In this document: positions 16,831-24,445 of the stretch, piece by piece
How positions within the stretch are numbered: position 1 is the first letter of the stretch
Layout of the letters: each line of letters begins with the position of its first letter
Origin: a virus
IMG/VR virus record: IMGVR_UViG_3300012001_000006
Span: 1-64,000 of that record
Direction: 5' to 3' (one strand)
Length of the DNA: 64,000 nt
Position numbers and translations under genes: made by a program
Notes under the pieces: generated by a model
The model's input: the letters and a program-made list of their open reading frames with translations, nothing else
What the model was told of the DNA's origin: nothing
Database searches by the model: none

Positions 16831-17658
16831 TTATTTACCTACCAGTGCGGCTGCGCGCCCGAAGACTTCCTTACGACCCTCTTCCAGTGCCGTGATGCGC
16901 GCCTGGCCCTTGAACTCGTCGCGGCGATCGGCACCCAATTGGATGATCATGTCGCGGCGCGTTTTGATCGCGTCGTAGCAATGACGGCGCACCGAAGCGA
17001 TGGTGTCTGCCTCGATCAACCGGTTGTGCATCGAGGCGTAGCGCGGATCGAGGCGAACGGCGTTTTCGACCATCTTCTCCGTGACCTTCTCGCCGGCCAA
17101 CGCCAGACTCTTACGGGCGTCGTTGTACAGCTTCGCTTCGGCGATCTCCACTTGCAGCTTGATGCGGTCAGCCTGGGCCACCGCGTTCGCAGCTTGGGAG
17201 CCGTGAAACGCTTGAATGCCGGACTGCTGCATGAGGCAATCGTCCAGGTTCGTGTCCGAGACGCGAATCTCCGCCTTGAACTCGTCCATGTCGATGTAGA
17301 AGTTGAGCGCTGGCGGCCCTTTCTTCGGTGCGGGGTTCGGCTCCGCTTCAGTCGCGGCTGCTGCTACCGTCGCCTTGTGATCAGCCTCGATCTGTTTGAG
17401 CTTCGCGGCCAACGCTTCCTTCTTGTCAGCTTCGGCTGCTGCCGCCTTCAACTGCTCGGCGGCCTCGTCCGGCTCATCAGCCAGCGTCGGCTTAACGACC
17501 GGCTCCGGCTCTGGTGTTGGCTCCGGTTCGGGGTCAGGCACCACTACCGCCGCCACGATCGCCGGCTTCACCACCATGTCTGCGGTTTCTGCGTCCAGTT
17601 CTGCCATCAGTGCGTCGAGTTCATCGTCGCCAATCAATACTTCTTTTGCTGCTGCCAT
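16831..17658 (-). CDS. replication/recombination accessory protein, possibly UvsY-like
   Basis: The start is the ATG at 17658 (MAAAKEVL) after AGGGAGAACGA. Residues 1-60 are acidic and Pro-rich (PDPEPEPTPEPEPVV). Residues 60-105 form an Ala/Lys/Glu helix. The C-terminal 150 residues are helical (EIAEAKLYNDARKSLALAG, AVRLDPRYASMHNRLIEA, RDMIIQLGADRRDE), recalling UvsY-type recombination mediators in composition and in position beside the SSB and RecA genes. That link is inference only. An alternative is a DNA polymerase accessory factor. Confidence 0.55.
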   Translation of the reverse strand: MAAAKEVLIGDDELDALMAELDAETADMVVKPAIVAAVVVPDPEPEPTPEPEPVVKPTLADEPDEAAEQLKAAAAEADKKEALAAKLKQIEADHKATVAAAATEAEPNPAPKKGPPALNFYIDMDEFKAEIRVSDTNLDDCLMQQSGIQAFHGSQAANAVAQADRIKLQVEIAEAKLYNDARKSLALAGEKVTEKMVENAVRLDPRYASMHNRLIEADTIASVRRHCYDAIKTRRDMIIQLGADRRDEFKGQARITALEEGRKEVFGRAAALVGK

Positions 17659-17717
17659 TTCGTTCTCCCTGTTTGTGTACTTCAATCGATATGATGCTGC
17701 TTAATGCTTGGATTTGC

Positions 17718-17737
17718 TACTCAATACTGACTGACTT
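17718..17737. promoter_or_regulatory. operator TACTCA-ATAC-TGACTG
   Basis: A 6-4-6 palindrome with an extra TGACTT half-site (17732-17737), immediately after the DNA polymerase stop codon. No TATAAT is adjacent. It may control the 275-aa gene or act as a stoperator. Confidence 0.6.
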
Positions 17738-17738
17738 G

Positions 17739-20700
17739 TCAGCTCAAAATCTCACTAACTTTTTCGAACACCGCCATCAACACCTCACCCTTCGTTGGAT
17801 CGAACGTAATCTGCTGCGCGTTCAAGCCGCACACGATCGAGGCGTCGAGCTTCGGGTCGTAGATGACCTTGCCCGCCAACTCGGCCGTGCCGCCCTTCAA
17901 CCCTGGCACGAAATGCTTGATTGCGGCCGAGCCAAGCGCGACGATGATTGCCGGCTTGATCAGTTCAATCTCGCGCTCAAGGTACTTCGCGCAGCCATTG
18001 ATCTGTGCGTTGGTCAGAAACTTCTCAGACTTTTTGGCCTTGACCAGCGTCGTGTAATAACCGTCTGCCGGTAGCAGGCCCGCGTCTTTGATCGCTTGCT
18101 TGATGTAACCCGCAGCGTCGCCCTCCAACAGCTTGCCGACCTTCTCTTCCTGCCACGACGGACAGTCCGAGACAACCATGAATTTGACCGTACTCTTCAT
18201 CCTCACGGTCGGGTGTGGCTGATCGTGCAGGTCGCAGCCGGTGCAGGTTCGATAGTCCTGAACGACGTGAATGATCTTGGCGCGCAAGAACTTCTCCGTC
18301 ACGTCGGTCTGGCGATCTGCTTTCACCGAGTCCACGATCAGACCAGGCAGAAGCTCCATCTGGTCTTTGCGGCGGTCAGGGTGACGCGCAGCCTTCTCTG
18401 TCGAATCGATCGCCGCGTATGCGCCAACCAGCCCTAAGTTATCGACCACCCGCGCATTGACCTTGGAACCCTTTTGCGCTGCCGACGTTCTGAACTCCTC
18501 GATAGTATCGAAGCGACCCTTGACGGCACCCCATACCGGCTTGCCTTTTGCGTCAAAAGTCAGTTCCCGCGCAGCCTCGCGCAGTTCGACGATGCGCTTG
18601 GCGGCGTTGTCCGAGCAGCCTTTCATCTTCGAGAATGGCATCAGCAGGTGCTTGTTGTCCGGTATCGTGAAATACTCGGTGGACTTGTTGATGTCAGGCG
18701 GCAGCAACTCGATGCCGTAGCCCCTGGCGTCATTGACCAAGCTCGTCAGTTTGTCGTCGCCAACCACCGACAGACAAGCGGCGAAGTATTCAGCGGGATA
18801 GCGCACCCGCACCCACATCGTCCAATAGCTGATGACCGAGTATTCAACGGCGTGCGACTTGTTGAAGCCGTAACCGGCGAAGGCTTCGATCTTATCGAAT
18901 AGCTCACCCGACTCGTATGCCGCCATGCCCGACTTGCTCAAGCACCCGTCGATCCATTGTTGACGCATCGACGCCATCTTGTCTTTGTCCTTCTTACCCA
19001 TCGCCTTACGCAAGTGATCTGCTTCGGTGCGGGTAAAGCCGGCAAGGTCGACCGCCAGTTGCATGACCTGTTCCTGGTACACGATGACGCTGTACGTTGG
19101 ACTCAGCGACGCCTCCATGTTCGGATGCTCGTAATACGGCACCTTCGTACCCTGCTTGATCTGCACGAAGTCAGCCATCAGGCCCGACTCCATTGGCCCT
19201 GGACGGTACAGTGCGGTCGCCGCGGTGATGTCCTCGAACGTCAGCAAGCCACCCATCGCGAGGTCGCGCAGCAACTTTTTCATGCCTGGCGATTCGAACT
19301 GAAACACGCCCGTCGTGTCGCCACGCCCGAACGATTCCATGATGTCGGTCTCTTCGAGCGGCAGATCGATGTAGCTGAACGCGTAACCGTGCCGGTCTTT
19401 GATGTAGCGGCGGGCCAGCTCAAGCACATCGAGCGTGGACAGGCCCAAGATATCCATCTTGACCAGCCCGAAGTCCTCGACGACGCGCTTGTCCCAACAG
19501 ACCACCGGCACGCCATCATCGCTCTCGCGGGTCTCGACAACGGCACGGTTGATCAGCGGCTCACCGGCGACCACGACACCTGCGGCGTGCTTACCGAACG
19601 AGCGCATGACCCCTTCCAGCTTCAGGGCGTGGCCCCAAATGTCTTCGTGCGTATTCTTGAACTTCTCCAGCTCCGGTACGGCTCTGGCTGCGTCGGTCAA
19701 CGAGCAGGACTGACCGTGTTCTTTCGGCACCAGCTTGGTCGCCATCAGATCCAGGTTCGACAAGTCATGCACCCGACCGGCGTCACGCAGGGCAGATGCC
19801 GACGCCAACGTCGAGAAGTTGCTGATACCCGCTACGCGATCGGCGCCATACTTGCCCGCCAGATAGCCGACGACCATGTGGCGCTTCGAACTCATGAAGT
19901 CAAGATCGGCGTCAGGTAAGTCGAGGCGGTCAGGGTTGATGAACCGCTCGAACAGGAGGTTGAAGCGGATTGGATCGACATCGGTGATGCCGAGCAGGTA
20001 CGCAACCAGTGAGCCGCCGACCGAACCGCGTCCAGGGCCGACGATGATTTCGTTCTGCTTGGCCCAGACGACCAGATCCTCAACCAGCAAGAAGTAGCCG
20101 GCGAATCCCATCTTTTTCAGGACGCTTAGTTCGAACGCCAGACGTGCGCGGTATGCTGGCAACTCTGTCGCGGTCGGCATGTGACCGAGTACCGGCTGCA
20201 CGAAGCGGCGCTTCCAACCCTCGATGCATTTCTTACCGAGCGTTTCGAACTCGTTGACCGCCATGACCGGCAGCGAGACGGGCATTTTCTTGAACTCGTA
20301 CTCGCACAGGTTCGCCAGCTTTTCGATGCCGCCCATCGCTGTGCGCCACATCATTGGCTCGTTGACGCCGTTCCATTGCTTGACGCGGGCCGCAGCGCCG
20401 GTGACTCGACGCGCCAGATCAATCGGCGGACGAAAGCCAAAATCCTTGACGTGCTGCTTGACGCGGAACGTGGTGGACATCTTCGATTGCGACGTGATGA
20501 CACCGAGAACGTCCAAGGTGGACGCATCAGCGTCGTCGCGGTACAGGAATGGGTAAGTGGCGACTGTCGCATAGCCACCCTTCGCCGCCTCGATCGCTTT
20601 CGCATTCAGGGTGTCAAACAGCGGCGTGTCGATCGGCACCAGCTCCACGAAGGTCGGGAATTTCTCCGCCAGGTCTTCGAGAATCCCTTTTGCCTCTTTG

Positions 20701-21152
20701 TGGTGAAACAACCCGTTAAAGTCGCCGGTCGATACCGCAACGCCCTCCAGCCCCATTACGTCCTGCCAGCCGCAGCGCGAATGGTAATAGAAGTATTCCT
20801 TCGAGTTCGCTTTCGACAGCAGCTTCAACAAGGATGAAATGCCGGCGTCGTTGATGGCGTAGACCTTGATCGTCACCATCTGATTCGGCACTTCCTTGAT
20901 GCCGCTTGCCTTCGCCGGCTTGTGATAGGTCGGGTCGTCATAGACGCGCAGCCGGCAGCCGATGATCGACTTCAGGCCCGCCTTCTTGGCGCGGCTGGCG
21001 AAGTCAACCATGTTGTGAATGGACATCGAGTCGCACAGCGCGACCGATTCGTAGCCATGCTTTTTGGCCTCCTCAATTATGTGATCGACTTGCAGTAGTG
21101 ATTGACCGATGGAAAAATCAGACATCACATTGAGCGCATGATTGATATTCAT
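17739..21152 (-). CDS. dnaE: DNA polymerase III alpha fused to a UDG-like domain
   Basis: C-family replicative DNA polymerase. Residues 1-70 are a PHP domain with altered metal residues (NVMSDFS in place of HxHS). Palm motifs are GPGRGSVGGSLVAYLLG, LPDADLDF (two catalytic Asp) and LVKMDILGL (third). The fingers include GVFQFESPGMKKLL, and the helix-hairpin-helix region is GYGFNKSHAVEYSVISYW. The last 200 residues are a family-4-like uracil-DNA-glycosylase fold: CTGCDLHDQ, VVSDCPSWQEEKVGKLL, YYTTLVKAKKSEKF and NGCAKYLEREIELIKP. GEAPG is replaced by SDCPS, so glycosylase activity is doubtful. AGGAG precedes the start. Confidence 0.92.
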   Translation of the reverse strand: MNINHALNVMSDFSIGQSLLQVDHIIEEAKKHGYESVALCDSMSIHNMVDFASRAKKAGLKSIIGCRLRVYDDPTYHKPAKASGIKEVPNQMVTIKVYAINDAGISSLLKLLSKANSKEYFYYHSRCGWQDVMGLEGVAVSTGDFNGLFHHKEAKGILEDLAEKFPTFVELVPIDTPLFDTLNAKAIEAAKGGYATVATYPFLYRDDADASTLDVLGVITSQSKMSTTFRVKQHVKDFGFRPPIDLARRVTGAAARVKQWNGVNEPMMWRTAMGGIEKLANLCEYEFKKMPVSLPVMAVNEFETLGKKCIEGWKRRFVQPVLGHMPTATELPAYRARLAFELSVLKKMGFAGYFLLVEDLVVWAKQNEIIVGPGRGSVGGSLVAYLLGITDVDPIRFNLLFERFINPDRLDLPDADLDFMSSKRHMVVGYLAGKYGADRVAGISNFSTLASASALRDAGRVHDLSNLDLMATKLVPKEHGQSCSLTDAARAVPELEKFKNTHEDIWGHALKLEGVMRSFGKHAAGVVVAGEPLINRAVVETRESDDGVPVVCWDKRVVEDFGLVKMDILGLSTLDVLELARRYIKDRHGYAFSYIDLPLEETDIMESFGRGDTTGVFQFESPGMKKLLRDLAMGGLLTFEDITAATALYRPGPMESGLMADFVQIKQGTKVPYYEHPNMEASLSPTYSVIVYQEQVMQLAVDLAGFTRTEADHLRKAMGKKDKDKMASMRQQWIDGCLSKSGMAAYESGELFDKIEAFAGYGFNKSHAVEYSVISYWTMWVRVRYPAEYFAACLSVVGDDKLTSLVNDARGYGIELLPPDINKSTEYFTIPDNKHLLMPFSKMKGCSDNAAKRIVELREAARELTFDAKGKPVWGAVKGRFDTIEEFRTSAAQKGSKVNARVVDNLGLVGAYAAIDSTEKAARHPDRRKDQMELLPGLIVDSVKADRQTDVTEKFLRAKIIHVVQDYRTCTGCDLHDQPHPTVRMKSTVKFMVVSDCPSWQEEKVGKLLEGDAAGYIKQAIKDAGLLPADGYYTTLVKAKKSEKFLTNAQINGCAKYLEREIELIKPAIIVALGSAAIKHFVPGLKGGTAELAGKVIYDPKLDASIVCGLNAQQITFDPTKGEVLMAVFEKVSEILS

Positions 21153-21634
21153 ATCGCAGAACTCCTTCTATTATTAGCCTGCTCTTTGTACGTAGCCCAC
21201 TTGCAATTACCTGGCCCGTACCCTTTGTCGTTGTTTTCACGCTCGATCGTTAAGCCATCCGGCTGCTCACCCATATCGGCAAGAAAATTGTCAAATGTCG
21301 TCCAGCGTTCGCAAACAGTAATGCCGCGACCTCCGTAGTCCGCATATTTTGGATACTTAGGATTCCCGCAGCGTTGCCTCATATTTGTCCAGCAGATATG
21401 GGTTGGCGTGCGTGTCAATCCGTGCTTCTTCTTTGCTCGACTTACCATCTCCTTATTGACGCAGCCGCACGACGTAGTGTTGCCGCGACGAAGATTTGAT
21501 CCGACCGCTGTGGCGATTCCACCGCAGTCACAAACGCACTTCCATTTGACATTGCCGCACTTCGCAGAATCGGCGCGCTCAACCACTGTCAAGCGTCCAA
21601 ATCTTTGTCCCGTAATGTCTGATAGCGCGCTCAT
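21149..21634 (-). CDS. HNH/AP2-like homing endonuclease
   Basis: The N-terminal half has GQRFGRLTVVERAD and cysteines in KWKCVCDCGG and TTSCGCV, the zinc-binding DNA-recognition part seen in phage AP2/HNH-type endonucleases. The C-terminal half reads YADYGGRGITVCERW, DMGEQPDGLTIERENND and GPGNCKWATYKEQANNRR, the matching nuclease core. Its stop overlaps the DNA polymerase start by 4 bases (ATGA), so translation is coupled. It is one of three homing-type genes in the window and has settled directly before the polymerase gene. Confidence 0.8.
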   Translation of the reverse strand: MSALSDITGQRFGRLTVVERADSAKCGNVKWKCVCDCGGIATAVGSNLRRGNTTSCGCVNKEMVSRAKKKHGLTRTPTHICWTNMRQRCGNPKYPKYADYGGRGITVCERWTTFDNFLADMGEQPDGLTIERENNDKGYGPGNCKWATYKEQANNRRSSAI

Positions 21635-21666
21635 TTTTTCCCTTCGTTAATTCAGTACGTATTATT

Positions 21667-22380
21667 TCAACCGAGGGCAGGATTTAAAACAAACATTTCG
21701 CCCTGGCTCACCATGATTCCAAAGTAGAAAAGCAGCGACGACATCGCCACATGGGAGCCTGCGGTGTTGTCTGTCCAACCGAACTCAGCCACGAACCGCG
21801 CTTTCAGTGTCGCTTTCGTGAAGCCGCCATTCATGAGCAGGTCACACGCGACCCGCAGAAAAGCTGGCCCTGTCTCAGCGAACGGGTTGACGCCCTTCGC
21901 GAGTCCTTCGCGACATTCGGTGATCTTGTTCTGTCTGCACAATATGACTGCCTGATCGTACGTTTTCACGTTGCCGATTCTGGCGAGTGCCGCCTGGTGT
22001 TCGGCGCTGATTTCAAACGTCACCTGCTCCACCGTCGTCTTGCGCTTGACCGGCTGCGTGATCGCGGCCGGCTGCGTGATCGCGGGAGTCTTCGCCTTCT
22101 CAACCGCGGCGGCCGCCTTCGCGAACTTGACCGGCGGCACCGATGCCGCTTGCCTGATGCGGTCAGCTTCCGCCTTCGCTTGCGCTTGCTGTCTGGCCCG
22201 AACATGCTTCGCCAGGATGTCCTTGACGTTGATGGTCGACTGAATCGCCTCAAGCGTCTTCATCGACTCTGCGTTGCACGCCTCAAACGCCACGCATCCC
22301 TGACAGACCTTGCTGTCCATGCTGAATACGCTGGCCGCGCCGAAGCAGCCTGGCGCCTGTGATCGCTGTAGTTCTGTCAT
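21667..22380 (-). CDS. hypothetical protein with N-terminal four-cysteine motif
   Basis: Residues 12-35 contain CFGAASVF...VCQGCVAFEAC, a C-x(14)-C-x2-C-x5-C arrangement like small iron-sulfur or zinc sites (compare the WhiB type). An Ala/Pro/Lys linker (residues 60-115, with repeated ITQPAAITQP) leads to a helical C-terminal domain (residues 120-237: NVKTYDQAVILCRQNKI, TKATLKARFVAEFGWT, ending MFVLNPALG) that may bind DNA. It overlaps the sigma-like gene as ATGA. It may be a regulator working with the sigma factor, which is inference. Confidence 0.6.
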   Translation of the reverse strand: MTELQRSQAPGCFGAASVFSMDSKVCQGCVAFEACNAESMKTLEAIQSTINVKDILAKHVRARQQAQAKAEADRIRQAASVPPVKFAKAAAAVEKAKTPAITQPAAITQPVKRKTTVEQVTFEISAEHQAALARIGNVKTYDQAVILCRQNKITECREGLAKGVNPFAETGPAFLRVACDLLMNGGFTKATLKARFVAEFGWTDNTAGSHVAMSSLLFYFGIMVSQGEMFVLNPALG

Positions 22381-23144
22381 GCCATTGCCTTTCTTTCTTT
22401 GCGCAGGGCCGATTCGTACTTGCGGCGAATCGATGTCAGTTCCGAATCCACCTTCACGATGTCCGCATCGCTCAGATCGTCCGATATCAGCTTCAGGAAC
22501 CGGCCAATGCTCTGCACCGTCACATCACCACCACAAGGCACCTCGTTCGTGCCAAGCACGTCATGGGACGCCTGACCCATCAATTCCTTCAGCAGCGCCT
22601 CTGGCGGGTCTTGCAGCCACTCCACGACCAGTTGCGACAGCGGCGACAGTCTGCGTAGCGCGACCTGCCGCTCTTGCGCTTCTTCCAGGATCTCTTCGGG
22701 TGTCGGTTCGTCCGACGCGATCCTCGCCTCGAAGCTCTCGCCGCCCTCCTCGCCCATCAGGGTCAGTTCCGAGAATCGCATCGGTTTCAAGCCATAGTTG
22801 TAGTCTGGTCGCGACTGCAATCCGGCCGCAGTCAGCGTCTTGTTTTCTTCCTTGCGGTCGGTGATCTCCTGACGTTGGTGCCTGTTCAGGTTCTTGACGC
22901 CACTCATGACGCCAATCGTCTTTCGAAACTGCGAGAACGCCGCCATCGTGAAGTACGCCGAGAATTTGATGCCCTTATCGGGATCGAAGCCGGCAGCGGC
23001 CTGCACGAACGCGACCGACGCTTCCTGAAACATATCGTCGTAGTCCATCGCAAGACCGACACCATGCGCCCACCGCAAGCCAAACTTCGCTTGCATGTGG
23101 ACGATGCCCTTGTGATCCTCGAACCGAATAGGTATCTGGTTCAT
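22377..23144 (-). CDS. sigma-70-family RNA polymerase sigma factor
   Basis: Residues 33-75 match sigma region 2: DYDDMFQEASVAFVQAA, GFDPDKGIKFSAYFTM and AAFSQFRKTIG, the core-RNAP and -10-binding helices. The C-terminal half (RQVALRRLSPLSQLVVEWL near 180; then helical and basic to the end) does not show a canonical region 4 helix-turn-helix, so -35 recognition may be lost or different. It would redirect host RNA polymerase to phage promoters. Many phage promoters here have a perfect TATAAT without a -35, which fits a region-2-driven factor. Confidence 0.75.
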   Translation of the reverse strand: MNQIPIRFEDHKGIVHMQAKFGLRWAHGVGLAMDYDDMFQEASVAFVQAAAGFDPDKGIKFSAYFTMAAFSQFRKTIGVMSGVKNLNRHQRQEITDRKEENKTLTAAGLQSRPDYNYGLKPMRFSELTLMGEEGGESFEARIASDEPTPEEILEEAQERQVALRRLSPLSQLVVEWLQDPPEALLKELMGQASHDVLGTNEVPCGGDVTVQSIGRFLKLISDDLSDADIVKVDSELTSIRRKYESALRKERKAMA

Positions 23145-23146
23145 GA

Positions 23147-24325
23147 TCAGCCAAAGATGCGCTGAGCAAGGCCGTCACAGACTTCACGGTCGATCCTGGA
23201 CAGCTTGTTGATGAACGACAAGGTAAGACCCTGGCGGAACGACCCGCGCATCACGCCGATGGTGGACGCGAAGATCAAGGTGCGTGGCGAAATCGTGTCG
23301 CTGATCTTGGCGCCGTCGTACGCTTGACGCACCAGACTGGCGAATTCGATCATCTTGTCGGCGTCTTCCTTCACCAGCTTGCAATGGTTCTGGAGAATCT
23401 GCGACTCTGCCTTCTTGTCCATATACTTCTTGTTGATGACCATGCCGAAGCGGTCGTAGTTGGCGCTGTTCTGAATCATGGTTCCCTGATACAGACCAGT
23501 TTCGTCGCCACTACCGTTCGTGTTACCGGTGCAGCAGAAGCGGAAGTTCGCATGTGGCTTGATGATGCGCAGATGACGCGGCGCTTCCTTGATCACCAGC
23601 GACTTGCCTTCCAACACAGCCTGGTAATTCGCCAGCACTGACGGCAGACCGAAGTCGTATTCGTCGGCGATGTACGTCCAGCCGTTCATCATCGCCAAGG
23701 GAAGTGGCCCAAGCTCGAATTCGGTTTGACCGCCCTTGACCGTCCACTGACCGTTGATGTGGCTCTCTTCGGTGTTGACTGTGTGCTGAATGCGAATCGC
23801 AGGGCGGTTCGTCCGAGCGCAGATTTGCGACAGCAGTTCGGACTTGCCGGAACCTTTGTGGCCCCAGACGTAGCAGGGAATGTTGCGCTCGAAGGCGAGG
23901 ATGACGTTCTTCAACTCGTCGATGTCATACACGTAGTTGTCGGACACGTCCGGCACCATGTCTTGCTGGTCGTGCGGCGACATCACCGAGATTGGAATTG
24001 GTTCACCGCGCGCAGACATTGCAGCCTTGACCTTGCCAAGCTCGAACACTTCATGAAGCATTTGCTTGACCATGTGGCCCTTCGGTATCAGCGTGGTCAC
24101 GCTGGCGGCGGTGCCGGACATCTCCATCGTCGTACCGGAGGCTGCGGCAGCAGCGGCTTCGTCGCGCTTCTTGATCGCGGCGATTGCCGGATTCGACAGC
24201 AGAGGCGCGTCGGGAAACTTGGCGACGTACTCTTCGACCGTCATTTCCGGATGCATCTTCTGCAAGTGGAGTTTGATTGAATGCTCTTGCGCGCCGCACA
24301 CTGCACAGGTAATTTTTCCGCTCAT
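23147..24325 (-). CDS. cobS: CobS-like AAA+ ATPase with Ros/MucR zinc finger
   Basis: The ATG at 24325 (MSGKITC) has GGAGAGAACA; an upstream TTG does not. Residues 6-40 form a Ros/MucR-like zinc finger (CAVCGAQEHSIKLHLQKMH then TVEEYVAKFPDAP). The AAA+ core has WGHKGSGKSELL (Walker A, near 160), TYIADEYDFGLP (Walker B, near 235), FRFCCTGNTNGSGDETG (sensor 1) and DRFGMVI. This is the MoxR/CobS type, which pairs with a VWA protein; the partner is the next gene upstream. Cobaltochelatase activity would need CobN, which is not here, so a chaperone-like or remodelling role is as likely. Confidence 0.85.
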   Translation of the reverse strand: MSGKITCAVCGAQEHSIKLHLQKMHPEMTVEEYVAKFPDAPLLSNPAIAAIKKRDEAAAAAASGTTMEMSGTAASVTTLIPKGHMVKQMLHEVFELGKVKAAMSARGEPIPISVMSPHDQQDMVPDVSDNYVYDIDELKNVILAFERNIPCYVWGHKGSGKSELLSQICARTNRPAIRIQHTVNTEESHINGQWTVKGGQTEFELGPLPLAMMNGWTYIADEYDFGLPSVLANYQAVLEGKSLVIKEAPRHLRIIKPHANFRFCCTGNTNGSGDETGLYQGTMIQNSANYDRFGMVINKKYMDKKAESQILQNHCKLVKEDADKMIEFASLVRQAYDGAKISDTISPRTLIFASTIGVMRGSFRQGLTLSFINKLSRIDREVCDGLAQRIFG

Positions 24326-24387
24326 TGTTCTCTCCAATGGTCATACGACCGTAAGTAAATAATTTGTTTTCGCAACAGAACCAATGT

Positions 24388-24426
24388 TACTCACTATTGA
24401 CTGGATTCGCAAGTCAGTAGTGACTT
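24388..24426. promoter_or_regulatory. tandem operators TACTCA-CTAT-TGACTG and AAGTCA-GTAG-TGACTT
   Basis: Two 6-4-6 palindromes (24388-24403 and 24411-24426) with centres 23 bp apart, about two helical turns, between the CobT-like and CobS-like genes. Cooperative binding on one DNA face is plausible. Confidence 0.65.
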
Positions 24427-24445
24427 ATCCTGTCAGGTTGCCTAA

